Shown in pieces: positions 24,320-34,904 of a stretch of 64,000 bases of DNA; the stretch's first letter is position 1; each line of letters opens with the position of its first letter. The translations under genes were made by a program, and so were the position numbers. The notes below the pieces were generated by a model, which saw only the letters and a program-made list of their open reading frames with translations, was not told the DNA's origin and searched no databases. Location: contig JAPVLO010000055.1 in NCBI GenBank assembly GCA_027257055.1, positions 6,905,501 through 6,969,500 of the forward strand, given 5' to 3'. The stretch comes from Cephalopachus bancanus (lineage: Eukaryota; Chordata; Mammalia; Primates; Tarsiidae).

Positions 24320-24903
24320 CAGTAGTTTTCAGGGTATAGTCCAGGAATCCTTGAAAATCTCTAAGGCAACTCTAATTGGTCCATGAAGATAAACCATTTA
24401 ACTTTATTGCTTTGATAATGAATGGAATGTGTGCTTGTATATTCCTGTGCTTTAAACATTGCTCAATTTTAATTTCTACTATGGCAAATCTTCTTTTTTT
24501 CTTTTTTCTTTTTTTGATTTGGAGTGCCACTGGAGTGGCACACTCACAGCCACTGCAGTTTTGACCTGCTGGGCTCAGGCGATCCTTCTGTCCTAGCTGG
24601 AACTACATGATCCTTCCAAGTAGCTGGAACTACACTAATGTGCCACCACACCTGACTAATTTTTTGATTTATTGTAGAGATGAGACCTCACCAAGTTGCC
24701 CAGGCTGGTCTCAAACCTTTGAATTCAGGCAATCCTCTTCCCTCGGCTTCCCAAAACTCTGGGATTACAGGCTTGAGCCACCATTTGCTTGCTCAGCCAG
24801 CAAATTTTCATAGGTATAACCTAAGAAATGAAAGGTTGTCAGGGTCTTCATGATTTTTAAGAATATTGTGGAGCCCTGAGATGAACAAATGTGAGAACCA
24901 CTG
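24320..24903. mobile_element. hAT-Charlie-like element split by an Alu
   Basis: The left end cagtagttttcagggta pairs with the right end aaatgtgagaaccactg, a CAGTGGTTCTCA-type terminal repeat. The 8-bp flanks ttctacat and gcttagat are a poor match but resemble the nTCTAGAn preference of hAT transposons. The Alu at 24493-24799 interrupts it; without it the element is about 0.27 kb and non-coding. Confidence 0.65.
24493..24799 (-). mobile_element. Alu SINE, antisense, with internal duplication
   Basis: Reversed Alu with a T-rich tail. The flanks gcaaatctt (24484-24492) and gcaaatttt (24800-24808) are a decayed TSD. The phrase tagctggaactaca appears twice (about 24594 and 24620), a small internal duplication. 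More diverged than most copies here. Confidence 0.88.
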
Positions 24904-25382
24904 GCTTAGATCAGAACTCTAGGCTTAAGCAGGACATTGGATGCTTCAAATGATGACCGCATGGGAATCCATGTGTGTGAACGTCAATGGGCTGTGAGTG
25001 GCAGTGGTATAGACAGTGGGCTGTCTAGATCTCTAGGGTTCCATGACACCACTGAGTCTTCAAACTTAGTTCAGTTTCACAATATGGAGGCCTTGCCAAT
25101 AATGAGGCAAATCAGCATTGAGACAAGGTGCTACAGATGCAATGGGGAGACAGCAGGGCATAGTCACTCTCTACCTTTCTGGAGCTTACACTCATACTCC
25201 ATCCTGCACTCTTTCCATCATTGTCTGCTTAAGGAACCCTTTAAGCATTACAGGGTTAGGAGCACCTCAGCTGGGCAGGTAGAATGTCACGTGTTACGAT
25301 ATTCTTGAAGCTAGCATACCTTATCATAATTCCGAGTCCACCCCCCAAGTAGATGGAAATATCATCATGAGCAGAGGCTACT
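24904..25382. other. Unique DNA, possibly L2-derived
   Basis: A 123-codon frame at 24937-25308 has no recognisable domain. tctggagcttacactca near 25180 resembles L2 consensus, so the frame is probably meaningless. Confidence 0.4.
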
Positions 25383-25465
25383 CCCTACTCAGAGCTGTGT
25401 CCCTGTTGCCAAGGAACTGCCTTGTACATAGTGAACGCTCAAGAAAGCTTTTGACTGAACACCCA
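25383..25465 (+). mobile_element. L2 3' end fragment
   Basis: aactgccttgtacatagtgaacgctcaagaaagc matches the L2 phrase cctggcacatagtaggcgctcaataaa. Confidence 0.5.
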
Positions 25466-25599
25466 AAGGAGTGAATTTCTCCCCCAAAGAACACGATTAT
25501 TGGGCTCTCAGACATTATAAATGAGTGTGAAAAGGCTTTGAATTCTGCTGCCAACTGGCCAGAGGCTGAATAATGAATCAGCAGCAATCAATCCAAACT

Positions 25600-25990
25600 C
25601 ACCCACCACAGAGATCAAACAAACGAATCTAGCGCCCGGGCTGACAATAGATTGAGAGCTTAATGAAAGGGAGGCTCCATGCAAAGTTTCAATATTTCGC
25701 CAACATCACTGAGTGGGCTCACCACAGTTCTCTGCAGCCGCCGCCATGTGGCAGCCTCCTGTCAGCTGCGCGAAGGCCAGACTCCAATGTGGCACCTGTG
25801 CTTTGGGCAGAAAAACGGAGTTTTTATGTTTGACTCACAATGAATTTCAGAAAGAAATTTAAAACAAAAAACAAAGCTCTTTAGCTCTGGAAAATGCCAC
25901 CTGAAAAATGAAGATGGCACACAAGGCCACAACCAGCAAGAGGGAAGCCAGAAGGAAGCATTGGACTTTCCTGCTACTTTTTGGAAGCCT
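25600..25990. promoter_or_regulatory. Candidate regulatory (conserved-type) unique block
   Basis: This is a repeat-free, GC-richer island with retained CpGs. It contains gccgccgccatgtggcagc (a YY1-like gccgccat core), an E-box cagctg at about 25769, tgacaatag and other motif-like words. No reading frame is sensible. The call rests on composition only. Confidence 0.3.
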
Positions 25991-26610
25991 CATGCTGAAG
26001 ATGTGAAGGGACCTGTTTCTTAGAGGCAATGATAGTTATGTTCCTGTGTAAGAAATCACTTCTTGATAAACATTTCACCAAGTTTTCTCAGATCTCAAAA
26101 AATTCCCCAGTAGAAAAGGGCCCAGAGGAAATTATGACAAAACAGCTCACACAGTTTCACATTTACCACTTTCCCATGTGCTTCATAGGAATATTCTAAC
26201 CAAAGCAAATGTAAAGGAATAGATATAGAATCCTGGTGAAGAAATTAAACATAAGTGGGTCCCAAATTTTTGGAGAGAAACCTATCACGTTTCAACAACA
26301 ACAGGCAACTTCTTAACAATATGAGTTGAGAACCATTGAAAATTGGTTTTCTTTCCCAAAGATCTCATTCATCTCTCTCCATAGCCTTCTCCCATAGCTA
26401 AATTCTAGGAATTATTCATTCTTTCTGATGAAGACCTTGAAAGCTGTGGTTATAAACTAATTCAAGTAAATAAACATGTGCTTAGACAGTGCTATTCTCT
26501 GGTCAGACTTGAACTGGATTAGCTCTCAAAATATGTACAAAATTGTGGGGGTTGGAATGAAGGAATTTAAATATATATAATAAATTGTAGTAAAAGTAAA
26601 AGAAAACATC
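25991..26610. other. Unique DNA
   Basis: Nothing recognised. Confidence 0.4.
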
Positions 26611-26618
26611 CACACAAA

Positions 26619-26664
<46 letters not shown>
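26611..26664. repeat. (CA)n-(GA)n compound microsatellite
   Basis: About 12 CA units pass directly into about 14 GA units. Confidence 0.97.
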
Positions 26665-26667
<3 letters not shown>

Positions 26668-27160
26668 CTTATACACTAAGTGACAAAATGAGACTTTGAA
26701 CCCACATCTGTCTGTAGCAATGGGCCTTCTTCTCTCTATGCTTTCACACTGTCCAGCACAGGGAATGCAGAGGTTTCCTGCAGTCAGTTTTTTTTTAGCA
26801 AAGATCAGAAGGCTGATCTTTAATAAAGTTTAGGAACATATGCATTCCAGGAGGAGGGAATGGGATACTCAAAGGTACCATATTTTGCAGGAAAAATAGA
26901 ACTTAAGAATTATCTGGCCACATGAGCACTTGAGAAGATAGAAATATTATCCAGAAGAAGATTCTGAGTTGTGTTGCTTTAAATGCATGTCATCATTAAC
27001 TCATCTCACTTTGGGGAATAATAGGACAAAACCCTTACCCAGGGATGTCTCAACTCCAGGATTTAAGCTACAGAGAGAATCTGGCAGATTCTATGGGAGG
27101 AGCAGGCAAGAGTGGAGTTTCAGACAGCTACACAGATGAGAAGGATAAAACACAAGTCTA
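26665..27160. other. Unique DNA
   Basis: Nothing recognised. Confidence 0.4.
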
Positions 27161-27330
27161 GGGCCGGATGACTCATGACTGCAATCCCAACACTTTGGGA
27201 GGCTGACCGAATCAGGAGGATTGCTTGAGCCCAGGAGTTTAAGACCAGTCTAGGCAAACATAGCTAGACCTCATCCCTACAAAAAAAAAATGAAAAAATT
27301 AGCCGGGTATGGTGGTGCACACTTGTAGTC
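27161..27330 (+). mobile_element. Older AluJ-like fragment, 3'-truncated
   Basis: gggccggatgactcatgactgcaatcccaacactttgggagg and the linker ctacaaaaaaaaaatgaaaaaattagccggg are closer to the ancestral AluJ than to the local type. It stops after cttgtagtc, in the right arm. Confidence 0.88.
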
Positions 27331-27353
27331 AAAATAATAATAATAATATAATA

Positions 27354-27628
27354 GCCGGGCTCGGTGGCTCAGCCTGTAATCCCGCGCCTTTGGGAGGCTG
27401 AGGTGAGTGGATTGCCTGAGCCCGCGGGTTCAAGACCCACCTGGGCAGCGAGACCTCATCTCTACAATAAATCAAAAAATCAGCCGGGTGTGGTAGTGCA
27501 TGCCTGTAATTCCAGCTACTCAGAAGGCTGAGGCGGAAGGATCGCTGGAGCCCAGCAGGTCGAGGCTGCGGTGACCGGGAGCGGCCACTGCACTCCAGTC
27601 TGGGCGACAGAGTGAGACTCCAACTCAA
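27354..27628 (+). mobile_element. Alu SINE, full length
   Basis: Local Alu type, starting gccgggctcgg and ending agactccaactcaaaa. It is preceded by a short (AAT)n run (27331-27353), so it probably landed in or duplicated an A/T-rich target beside the older Alu. Confidence 0.95.
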
Positions 27629-27677
<49 letters not shown>

Positions 27678-27679
27678 TT
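27629..27679. repeat. (AAT)n microsatellite in an Alu tail
   Basis: About 16 TAA/AAT units replace the plain A tail of the preceding Alu. Confidence 0.96.
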
Positions 27680-28439
27680 ATATGGGGAGTATAATATAAT
27701 ATATGGGGAAAGAAAATATATGGGGAGTAGAAATGGAAAAATAGTTTGTTGGAGATGTAGCTAACCTGCAGTACTATAATATAGCTTACAAAAAAAATCT
27801 CATGACTTCCAAGTTAAAAGCAGATTTTTAAAAATTCTCATTTCAGTAATTCTAGTTTTGCTTCCATTTGTTGTTGTTATTGTTGCTGTTGAATGAAAAG
27901 AAGCGCAGGAAAGTAAGCAAACAAAACAACGTGGCTTACAATTGCTGTCGTGGAAGCATGTGGAAGAGCACAAAGTCAACCCAAGGGATCAGGAAAGGCT
28001 GCATGGAGGAGGAAGCATTTTTCTACAGGAACAGTGACCAAACAAATAAGCAAACAGAGGGAGTCCCAGACAGAGGTAACAACACAGGCATGAGAGCATG
28101 GTGTAGTCAGAGAACTCCAGATGCGCTCCAAGGCAGGAGCATGAAGTGCGTGGTAGAGTGGTGAGGGATTCCGCAGAACAAGGAGCCAGGGTCCCGCCAG
28201 CCTCCTGAGTGTCATGCAGATGAACTTCAAGTCCGGGAGTCACCGGAGAATTTCGGAACCAGAAAATGCCAGTATAGTTTGACCTTAATGAAGCTCTCTC
28301 TTGCGGCAGGAGTGGAGGATGGATTGGAGACCACTGAATGCTGGGGAACCAGCTAGAAGGATGAAAGCACGTTCAGAGTCTGAAACAGGATAAGGAAGAA
28401 TGGGACGAAAAAAAAAGGACAGCCTCAAAAAATAGACTG
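27680..28439. other. Unique, GC-richer DNA, partly an ancient repeat
   Basis: At 27990-28360 the order of phrases (cccagacagaggtaacaacacaggcatgagagcatgg .. ggaggatggattggaga) resembles an old mammalian interspersed repeat that I cannot name. Overlapping open frames exist on both strands, none recognisable. Confidence 0.4.
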
Positions 28440-28555
28440 GGGTTGCCAGATTTAGTAAAGAAAACACAGGACATTTGGATAAATTTAAAATTCAGATAAA
28501 CATCCAAAAAATGGTTTTTGGTATAAGTATGTCCCACGCAATATTTTCAACAGGA
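28440..28555 (+). mobile_element. Half of a palindromic DNA-transposon MITE
   Basis: gggttgccagatttagtaaag, cacaggaca, attcagataaaca and gtataagtatgtccca follow one arm of a known palindromic mammalian MITE. The second arm is missing. Confidence 0.5.
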
Positions 28556-29419
28556 ATTAGCGGTACAAAGTCAGAGGTCAGAGAAAGAGAGCCCGCTGAT
28601 GCTGAATCCAGGTTCTCTTTTAGTTCCAGTCTGATGCTTTTTCCACTGTCCCCTTATTTCATTCCAAACATCAGTTGATCTGCTCATCCTGGGTTCTGAT
28701 TAAATTCATGTTGTAGATAAAAAGAAGCAAGCTCTGTGTTCTCCACACCAGGTAGCAGCCATCATTGCCACCAAAAGACATTTCCAGAACACCCACACCC
28801 CTGCGGTTCTGCCTTGGATACCAAGCAGAGTCAGCAGCATCCACCCGGCCGACCCTCCAGGGACTTCCCATTGGAAAGAGCCTTGCTGCTCCCAGGCTGA
28901 CGCAGGCCCCCATGCAGGGCGTAACATGAACAAACAAGTGGTCACAGGCCAAAAGATGGTGTGGAGGAGGAATAGGCATCTTATAACGCCACCAAACGGC
29001 ACTGGCCACGGTGGGAACTCTGTCAGGGGAGCCCTGCTGTTCTCAGACTTCAGGTGACACTAGGAGAGGCTTGCACTTTCTCTGTGAGAAATTCTCAGAC
29101 TGCCTGGACCAAAGCAGAGTATTCCACTTGGGGCTGTTCCTGAAGACCACCCAGAAGTCTGCACAGAAAACAACACACATCTGGCAAGACCCGGGAACAC
29201 ATTCGCTGAACACAGGCCGGGTGCAGGACATGAGGCAGAGAGTAAGGGCCAAGAGCTTTTGCCGGTAGATGCAAGCAGCGCTCTTTTGTTTCTAGAACCA
29301 CTCATACTGCGGTCATTTTGCAACAGAATACGAAAGAGAAGGAACATCTTTCTGTTGCTATTAATAGGAATGGAGTATCATGAGAATTCATCCCAAGAAT
29401 ATTTAGTCATACCATGTGG
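28556..29419. other. GC-richest unique stretch
   Basis: Several overlapping frames of 68-112 codons are open on both strands between 28671 and 29347. This reflects base composition rather than coding. No domain, splice-bounded exon or CpG island stands out. Confidence 0.45.
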
Positions 29420-29545
29420 TGCAGGGAAAGGCTTCTAAGTGGAAGCTCACACAGGGTGGAGTTTGGGGCTGGCTCTGTCACCAGCCAGTTATGTGACCTT
29501 GGACTAGTCACTTAGTCTTCCTGAATAAACTTCAGTTTCCTCCCA
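29420..29545 (+). mobile_element. MIR SINE
   Basis: gctggctctgtcaccagccagttatgtgaccttggactagtcacttagtc, then cttcagtttcctccc, is a clear MIR core. Confidence 0.8.
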
Positions 29546-29579
29546 TGATGGCTGCTTCCTGGCGTGGAGGTTGTCTTAG

Positions 29580-29770
29580 GTCAGTGGATTATCAGACTGG
29601 GTTTCGTGGAGCCAGAGGGTTTCTCCTGGAGGAGAGCATTAGAGGAGCCTGGGGTCTTCCCATCAAGCCCCTCCTGCCAGAGGAGTGACACTTAGCAATT
29701 GCACTAGGAGGGTTCCTTATAAAGATTTTTGTGGGGAAGAAAGAGTTTTACTGCTAAGCAATGCATTAAA
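29580..29770. mobile_element. Possible hAT-Charlie fragment
   Basis: cagtggattatcagactgggtttcgtggagcc resembles a Charlie-type left end (cagtggttctcagaccgtggtccgtgg). The right end is not clear. Confidence 0.3.
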
Positions 29771-32456
29771 ACCCTAGTCTAAGTGATACAAATATCCTTC
29801 CAACATTCTATGATTTTGTGATTTTATTTATTATTCATATTATCCAACTTGTTTTTCATCCTATCTACCACTGCTTTCATATATTTCAATTAGATGTTAA
29901 AAGTGAAATGGCAACAAAGAGGTTTTTAGGAGAATTACAAAATTGAGGGCCACTAATACATATCATTCCCATGTATGGGATGATAGAAATAAGAATCTGA
30001 GGTACATAAAAGCTACACTGTAAGTTTTATGCCCTGGAAAGTAACTGTGGATGTCAAGTGGTCAGGTCAGAGGAGTAAGATTTGCTGAGTCACGCTGAGA
30101 GAAGGGTTGGAAAATGGGCAGCCCTGGAGGACTGAGGCTTGGCCAGGAAGAGAGGTGAGGGGCATTTCACACAAATGAGAAGGTGGTGGTGTTCCAAGCA
30201 GAATGATCACTGGCCTTAGACATAACGCTAGTGGGCAAATTAGCCAACAGATAGCACAGTTAACTGAAGCAACAGCCCGTATGTGTTGGGGGATGGGGGG
30301 GTGGCGCAGGTTTGGAGAGGTTTCCGCAGCCATGAGCTCACGACCTTACCATGAGGCCCAGAACGCAAGCCTTGCTTTACAGTGTTTTGTGGGTTTAATG
30401 TTGAGTTACTTCAAATCTTCCTGACTTTCTTCTTTATCCTGCAGAAGACACTGTGATGTCTCTGGCCACTGTAGAGAGAGTGAACGTGTTAGGGAGCTAG
30501 CTTTAGTGTCGGTAGTTTTGAGGCCCAGTCTGTCCCTTGCTGACATTGTCAACTGTGGATGTGATAGAACTAATTTCTCTTTTTTCCAGCTTCTTCATAG
30601 GATAGGGACATGGCTTTATTCCTTTTTTTGTGTGTGTGAGGGTCGAATGGAAAATGAATAGGAATATACTTATAAAAGTGATGAAAATGAAATGACTTCT
30701 CTATGAAGACATGTTGCTAAAACTTAAATCCTGCAGTAGTTAGGTTCCACAGGTTAGGGTACCATAGCCTGTGGAAAAGCTAAACATTTAGGGCTAGCTC
30801 TCAGCCACTCTTTTTCTTTATATCTGGCTCAGGAGGAACTAAAATATTTGTCACATTCAAAAAGAAATTTTGCTTGGGGGCTTGGAGCCTGCTCTGTTTC
30901 AGGCAGCAGGCAACAAAAGAGTTTGCTGAAAATTTTATATGAAATGATTCTGTGTGCTTTCAAACCAAAATGTTTCTGTTTTTATTTTAACTAATGACTT
31001 TAAAATGAATGACACAAGCTTAGGGACTAATAAAGATCAACCACAGAAGAGGAAAGAAAAAACAGCTCAAACCTTACATTCTGCTGGAATTCATTTAAAC
31101 ATACAATGAGGAATGTCCATGGGCAAACCACCCACTAAAACAAACAAAGACTCTCCTGCATATTAAAAGACAACTAACAGCAAAAGCATACCATTAAAAA
31201 AAAGAAAGAAAGAAAAATCATTTTTGGGTGGGATAAGTATTTGAAGCATCTGTTTCATTAGGAGCAAAATCATTTCAATATTCTGTCAAGAGATCCCTTC
31301 CCCCACAATCATAAAAAGAAGCCATTGCCTTTTGGGGCATCTGTCTTACTGCGTCTTAAAGAGTGCAGAACTAGAAGCACATCACCAGACAAAGCATCTC
31401 TACAACTGGCTAAAGCTGTTTTCTTGTTTGCCTAACTCTTCATTCCTGCTCAGAATCATGGCTGAGATGCAGTGAATGGGTTTTCAAGAAATGTTTGTTG
31501 AAGGAATGAATGAACAAGTAGTGACCAAGTGTGGCACTTTCCCATCAGTAATCCTTAGTGTTGCTACAGGAGGGGAGAAGTATCTTCTGAACTTCTGCAT
31601 CACTCGCTTCTGCTTTAAAAACCTGAGATTGGATCATTGTGATTGGAGCAGCATTGTGATTAGAGCAGCATGTTCTTGACCGCAGTGTTTTCTACTGTTA
31701 ATAAAACAACAGAACAGACTCTGCTCCAGATACAACCCGTTTTCTAAATTGTGTCTGTTTACACATCCAGCAGAGTTGGGACTCAAGACGGCAGGCTAGG
31801 TGAGTGAGTGCGTAAACCCTTGAAAATAGCCACCTGGCTCAACGGCTTGATCTAGGGCGCCTACGTGGATTTTCTGTGCACGCATGTTCCATGGAGCAAC
31901 AGGTTCCCTCTATCATTTTCATTTTGTCATCTCCTTAGGGAGACCTAATAAGCTCACTTTCAGCTCATATACAGCCATGGTCAGGCCAGCCACAGACTCC
32001 ATAGTCTTCAATGCTTTAAAGTCAACAACCTGAATGTACTTTGCCCTCACTTAAAAAAAAACAACCCTGAGGTTAAGTTTATAAACACAGACACATGTCA
32101 AAACCAAGTAGGTAATAGGGAAATGCTCAGAGGAAAAGTTTTTTCTGCTAGGATTGCTTATTGTCTGAGAGAAGCATTTCTCACAAGATAATGAGTAAGT
32201 TAGACTTTTAACAATCTCAAGTCATCACTCTACTGCAAAAAAAAATGTTTGTTCAGAGATGAGAAAGACTAAGAATATAGAAGTGGCCTAATGGATTAGT
32301 CTCTATTATAATGGATTTGGGTTATACAGTCACAAATAATTGCTTTTTAACTATTCACATTTCACATTAAAAGTCTTTTTCCCATGGATCATTGCATAAA
32401 CTCATCACAATCCCATCATACCTACACTGCGAATATCGAGTTTATTCAGTGTCGAA
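29771..32456. other. Unique DNA, repeat-poor
   Basis: About 2.7 kb without a recognisable repeat, exon or RNA gene. It contains a perfect tgctgagtca word at 30083-30092. At 31480-31520, aatgtttgttgaaggaatgaatgaa looks like the terminal part of an L2/MIR. Confidence 0.45.
30083..30092. promoter_or_regulatory. MARE/AP-1-like word TGCTGAGTCA
   Basis: The sequence tgctgagtca followed by cgc is a full match to the left part of a Maf recognition element with an AP-1 core. One such 10-mer in 64 kb can easily arise by chance. Confidence 0.2.
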
Positions 32457-32494
32457 CAAGTGCTCTCAAGCTTATTTCGTTAATAGAGCACTTG
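32457..32494. other. Perfect 10-bp inverted repeat (hairpin)
   Basis: caagtgctct (32457-32466) and agagcacttg (32485-32494) are exact reverse complements around an 18-base loop. The pairing does not extend beyond the 10 bp, which is short for a microRNA precursor. Confidence 0.6.
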
Positions 32495-32815
32495 AATGTC
32501 ACAGTATTCTTTGTAGTATACCATGGAGTGTTCATTCATATTTAATCCTATAATACAAATGCGAGGTATGTTACTACAGGACACAGGACTGTTATGCATG
32601 CAACATGATATTTCAATCATGAGACTTCACATCCAAAAATTATAGCTAAACGAGGTATAATCATCCAATTTTGAGTAATTCAATTAGTATTTGAACATTC
32701 CTCAAAAATTTTGTTATATATGGGATGTATTACAACAAAACCCTTGAAAAATGATTAGAGTAAACCTCAAAATATAGAGGAATAACTCTTCATCAAATGG
32801 TCAACACATATAAAA

Positions 32816-32817
<2 letters not shown>
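32495..32817. other. Unique AT-rich DNA
   Basis: Nothing recognised. Confidence 0.4.

Positions 32818-32866
<49 letters not shown>
32818..32866. repeat. (TG)n microsatellite
   Basis: About 24 uninterrupted TG units. Confidence 0.97.
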
Positions 32867-33017
32867 GGGAGACAGGGGGTAGAGAAAAAAAATAAAGAAA
32901 ATTATCATTGAAATTAAGAAATGTAATTACTACTTGTATACCTATAGATGCAGCTGGTAGAATGTGAGTGTTCTACCAGATAATATTTTGAGAAACATTT
33001 CTTAAAAGGGAAAACAT

Positions 33018-33616
33018 GGCCAGGCTTGGTGCCTCAGCCTATAATCCAAGCACTTTTCGGAGGCTGAAGTGAATGGACTGCCTGAGCCCGTGGGTTTTAG
33101 ACCAGACCAGGTGCCTTGGCGAGACCTTGTGTTTACAATAAATCAAAAAATTAACCAGGCATGGTAGTGCGTGCCTGTAGTTCTGGTTACTGGAAGACTG
33201 AGGTGGAAGGATCACCAGAGCCCAGAGGGTCAATGCTGGGGTGGCCGTGAGTGTGCCACCGCTCTGCAGCCTGGACAAGAGAATGAGACTCCAACTCTTT
33301 TTTTTTTTTTTTTTTTTAGTTGGAGTCTCACTCTGTTGCCCAGACTGGAGTGTAGTGGCCACTCCCGGCCACTGCAGCCTCGACCCGCTGGGCTCCGGCG
33401 ATCCTTCCGCCTCAGCTTTCTAAGTAGCCGGAATTACAGGCATGCACTGCCATGCCCGGCTGATTTTTTTATTTATTGTAGAGATGAGGTCTCGCTGCCC
33501 AGGCGGGTCTCGGACCCATGGGCTCAGGCAATCCACTCACCTCAGCCTCCCAAAGGCGCGGGATTTCAGGCTGAGCCACCGAGCCCGGTGCGAGACTTCA
33601 ACTCTTAAAAAAAAAA
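33018..33616 (+). mobile_element. Older Alu, tail interrupted by another Alu
   Basis: The body runs 33018-33299 (ggccaggcttggtgcctcagcc .. atgagactccaactc). Its original A tail is found at 33607-33616, beyond the inserted antisense Alu. Substitutions exceed those of its inserter, in line with the order of events. Confidence 0.9.
33300..33591 (-). mobile_element. Alu SINE inserted into an Alu tail, antisense
   Basis: A T run then agttggagtctcactctg .. ccaccgagcccgg. The TSD is gagactccaactctt (33285-33299) and gagacttcaactctt (33592-33606), taken from the host Alu. The nick at ctctt/aaaa fits the L1 endonuclease preference. Confidence 0.94.
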
Positions 33617-33654
33617 GGTAAAAGGTTTGCATGATTATAGTTTACAAGATTATA

Positions 33655-34010
33655 AATGACAGGACACATTTTAAAAATTTTTTTATTTCAATGGCTTTAG
33701 GGGGTAAAAGTAGTTTTTGGTCTGGGTTTTTCCTGTATCCTATACCCCTACCTGTGCACATTGTACCCATAGGTGATTTTTCATTCCTCTACCCCATTAC
33801 CCCTCCCCTTTCTAAGTCTCCAGTGTCTATTACACCATTTTCTGTGTCTTTGTGGATCCTTGCTTTAGTTTCCACTTAAAAGTGAGAATGTGCCATATTT
33901 GGTTTTCTGTTCCTGCGTTAGTTCACTTAGCATGATGTTCTTCAATTCCACCTACATTGCTGCAAAAGGCATTATTTCATTCTTTTTGATGACTGAATAG
34001 TATTCCATAG
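33655..34010 (-). mobile_element. Primate-type L1 3' end (part of a 5'-inverted L1)
   Basis: The + strand reads reversed L1 3' UTR and ORF2 end: atggctttagggggtaaaagt, gtgagaatgtgccatatttggttttctgttcctgcgttag, gactgaatagtattccatag. It differs in 3' UTR from the G-rich family elsewhere in the window. Confidence 0.82.
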
Positions 34011-34128
34011 TGTGTGTGTATTTATATATATACAAAAATCAACAAACACAAATTTTGTACATATATTTTTATATACATACATATATATAACACACAAATT
34101 TTGTATATATATGCACAAAATCAACACA
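34011..34128. repeat. TATA/ACAC-rich simple repeat at the L1 inversion junction
   Basis: gtgtgtgtatttatatatatac and several acacacaaat / tatatacat runs fill the space between the two oppositely oriented L1 parts. Confidence 0.75.
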
Positions 34129-34900
34129 CACACATCAGTAGCACTGTTATACCCATAGTGAACAAGCTAGGAATCAAGTCAAAACTCAATTCCATTTACA
34201 ATAGCAGCCAAAAATCTAAATACCTAGGGATATCTTTAACCAATGAGGCGAAAGATCTCTACAAAGAAAACACAAGACTGATGAAAAAATTGTAGAGGAC
34301 ACAAACAAATGGAGAAACATCACAAGTTCATAGATTGGAAGAATCAACATTGTTAAAATGAATATTACCCAAAGTAATCTACAGATTCAATGCAATCTCT
34401 ATCAAATTTCCAACGTCACTTGTCTCAGAACTAAGACAAACAATCCTAAAATTCATATGGAGCCAAAATAGTCAAAGCCGTCCTAAGCAAAAAGAAGGAA
34501 ACTGGGGTCATCACATTACCTGACTTCAAATTATACTATAAGGCTGTAGCAACCAAAACAGCATGGTACTGGCACAGGAGCACATACATGGTCCAGTGAA
34601 ATAGAATAGAGAATCCATAAGTAAACCCAAATACCTAGAACCTAGGTCTTTGACAAAGCAGACAGAAGCATACACTGGGGAAAGGACACCTTATTCAACA
34701 AGTGGTGCTGGGAAAATTGCATAACTACATGCAGAAAAATGAAACTTGATCCCGATATCTCCCCATATACAAAAATTAAGTCAAGATGGATTAAAGAAAG
34801 AAATGTCAGACCTGAAACCATAAAAATCCTAGGAGAAAATCCAAGGAAAAAGTCTTCTGAACTTTAGCCTAGGCAAATAATTTGTGGATAACTTCTTAAT
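34129..34900 (+). mobile_element. Inverted 5' part of the same L1 (ORF2 segment)
   Basis: Sense ORF2: LGIKSKLNSIYNSSQKSKYL and LGISLTNEAKDLYKENTRLM at 34158-34290. Then gaatcaacattgttaaaatga, ggtgctgggaaaattgcat, ccttattcaacaagtggtg and tagcctaggcaaataatttg. It covers ORF2 sequence 5' of the antisense part at 33655-34010. That order is the structure left by twin priming, where the 5' part of the L1 is reverse-transcribed from the opposite strand. Confidence 0.78.
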
Positions 34901-34904
34901 AGAG

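Noticed and set aside
27329..27628. 99-codon minus-strand frame
   Set aside because: Reverse translation of an Alu with the typical SPRLECSG and FRLSLLSSWNYRHA phrases.
28671..29347. Cluster of overlapping open frames on both strands, taken at first as a coding exon region
   Set aside because: Frames overlap in several phases on one strand, show no known domain, and fit higher GC content (fewer stops).
32457..32494. microRNA precursor
   Set aside because: A 10-bp stem without extension is far shorter than a pre-miRNA arm. Kept only as a hairpin.
33171..33608. 145-codon open frame on the + strand
   Set aside because: It is a translation across two Alus (SWSLTLLPRLECSGHSRPLQ and similar). 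The same peptide recurs in other Alus of the window, so it is not a gene.
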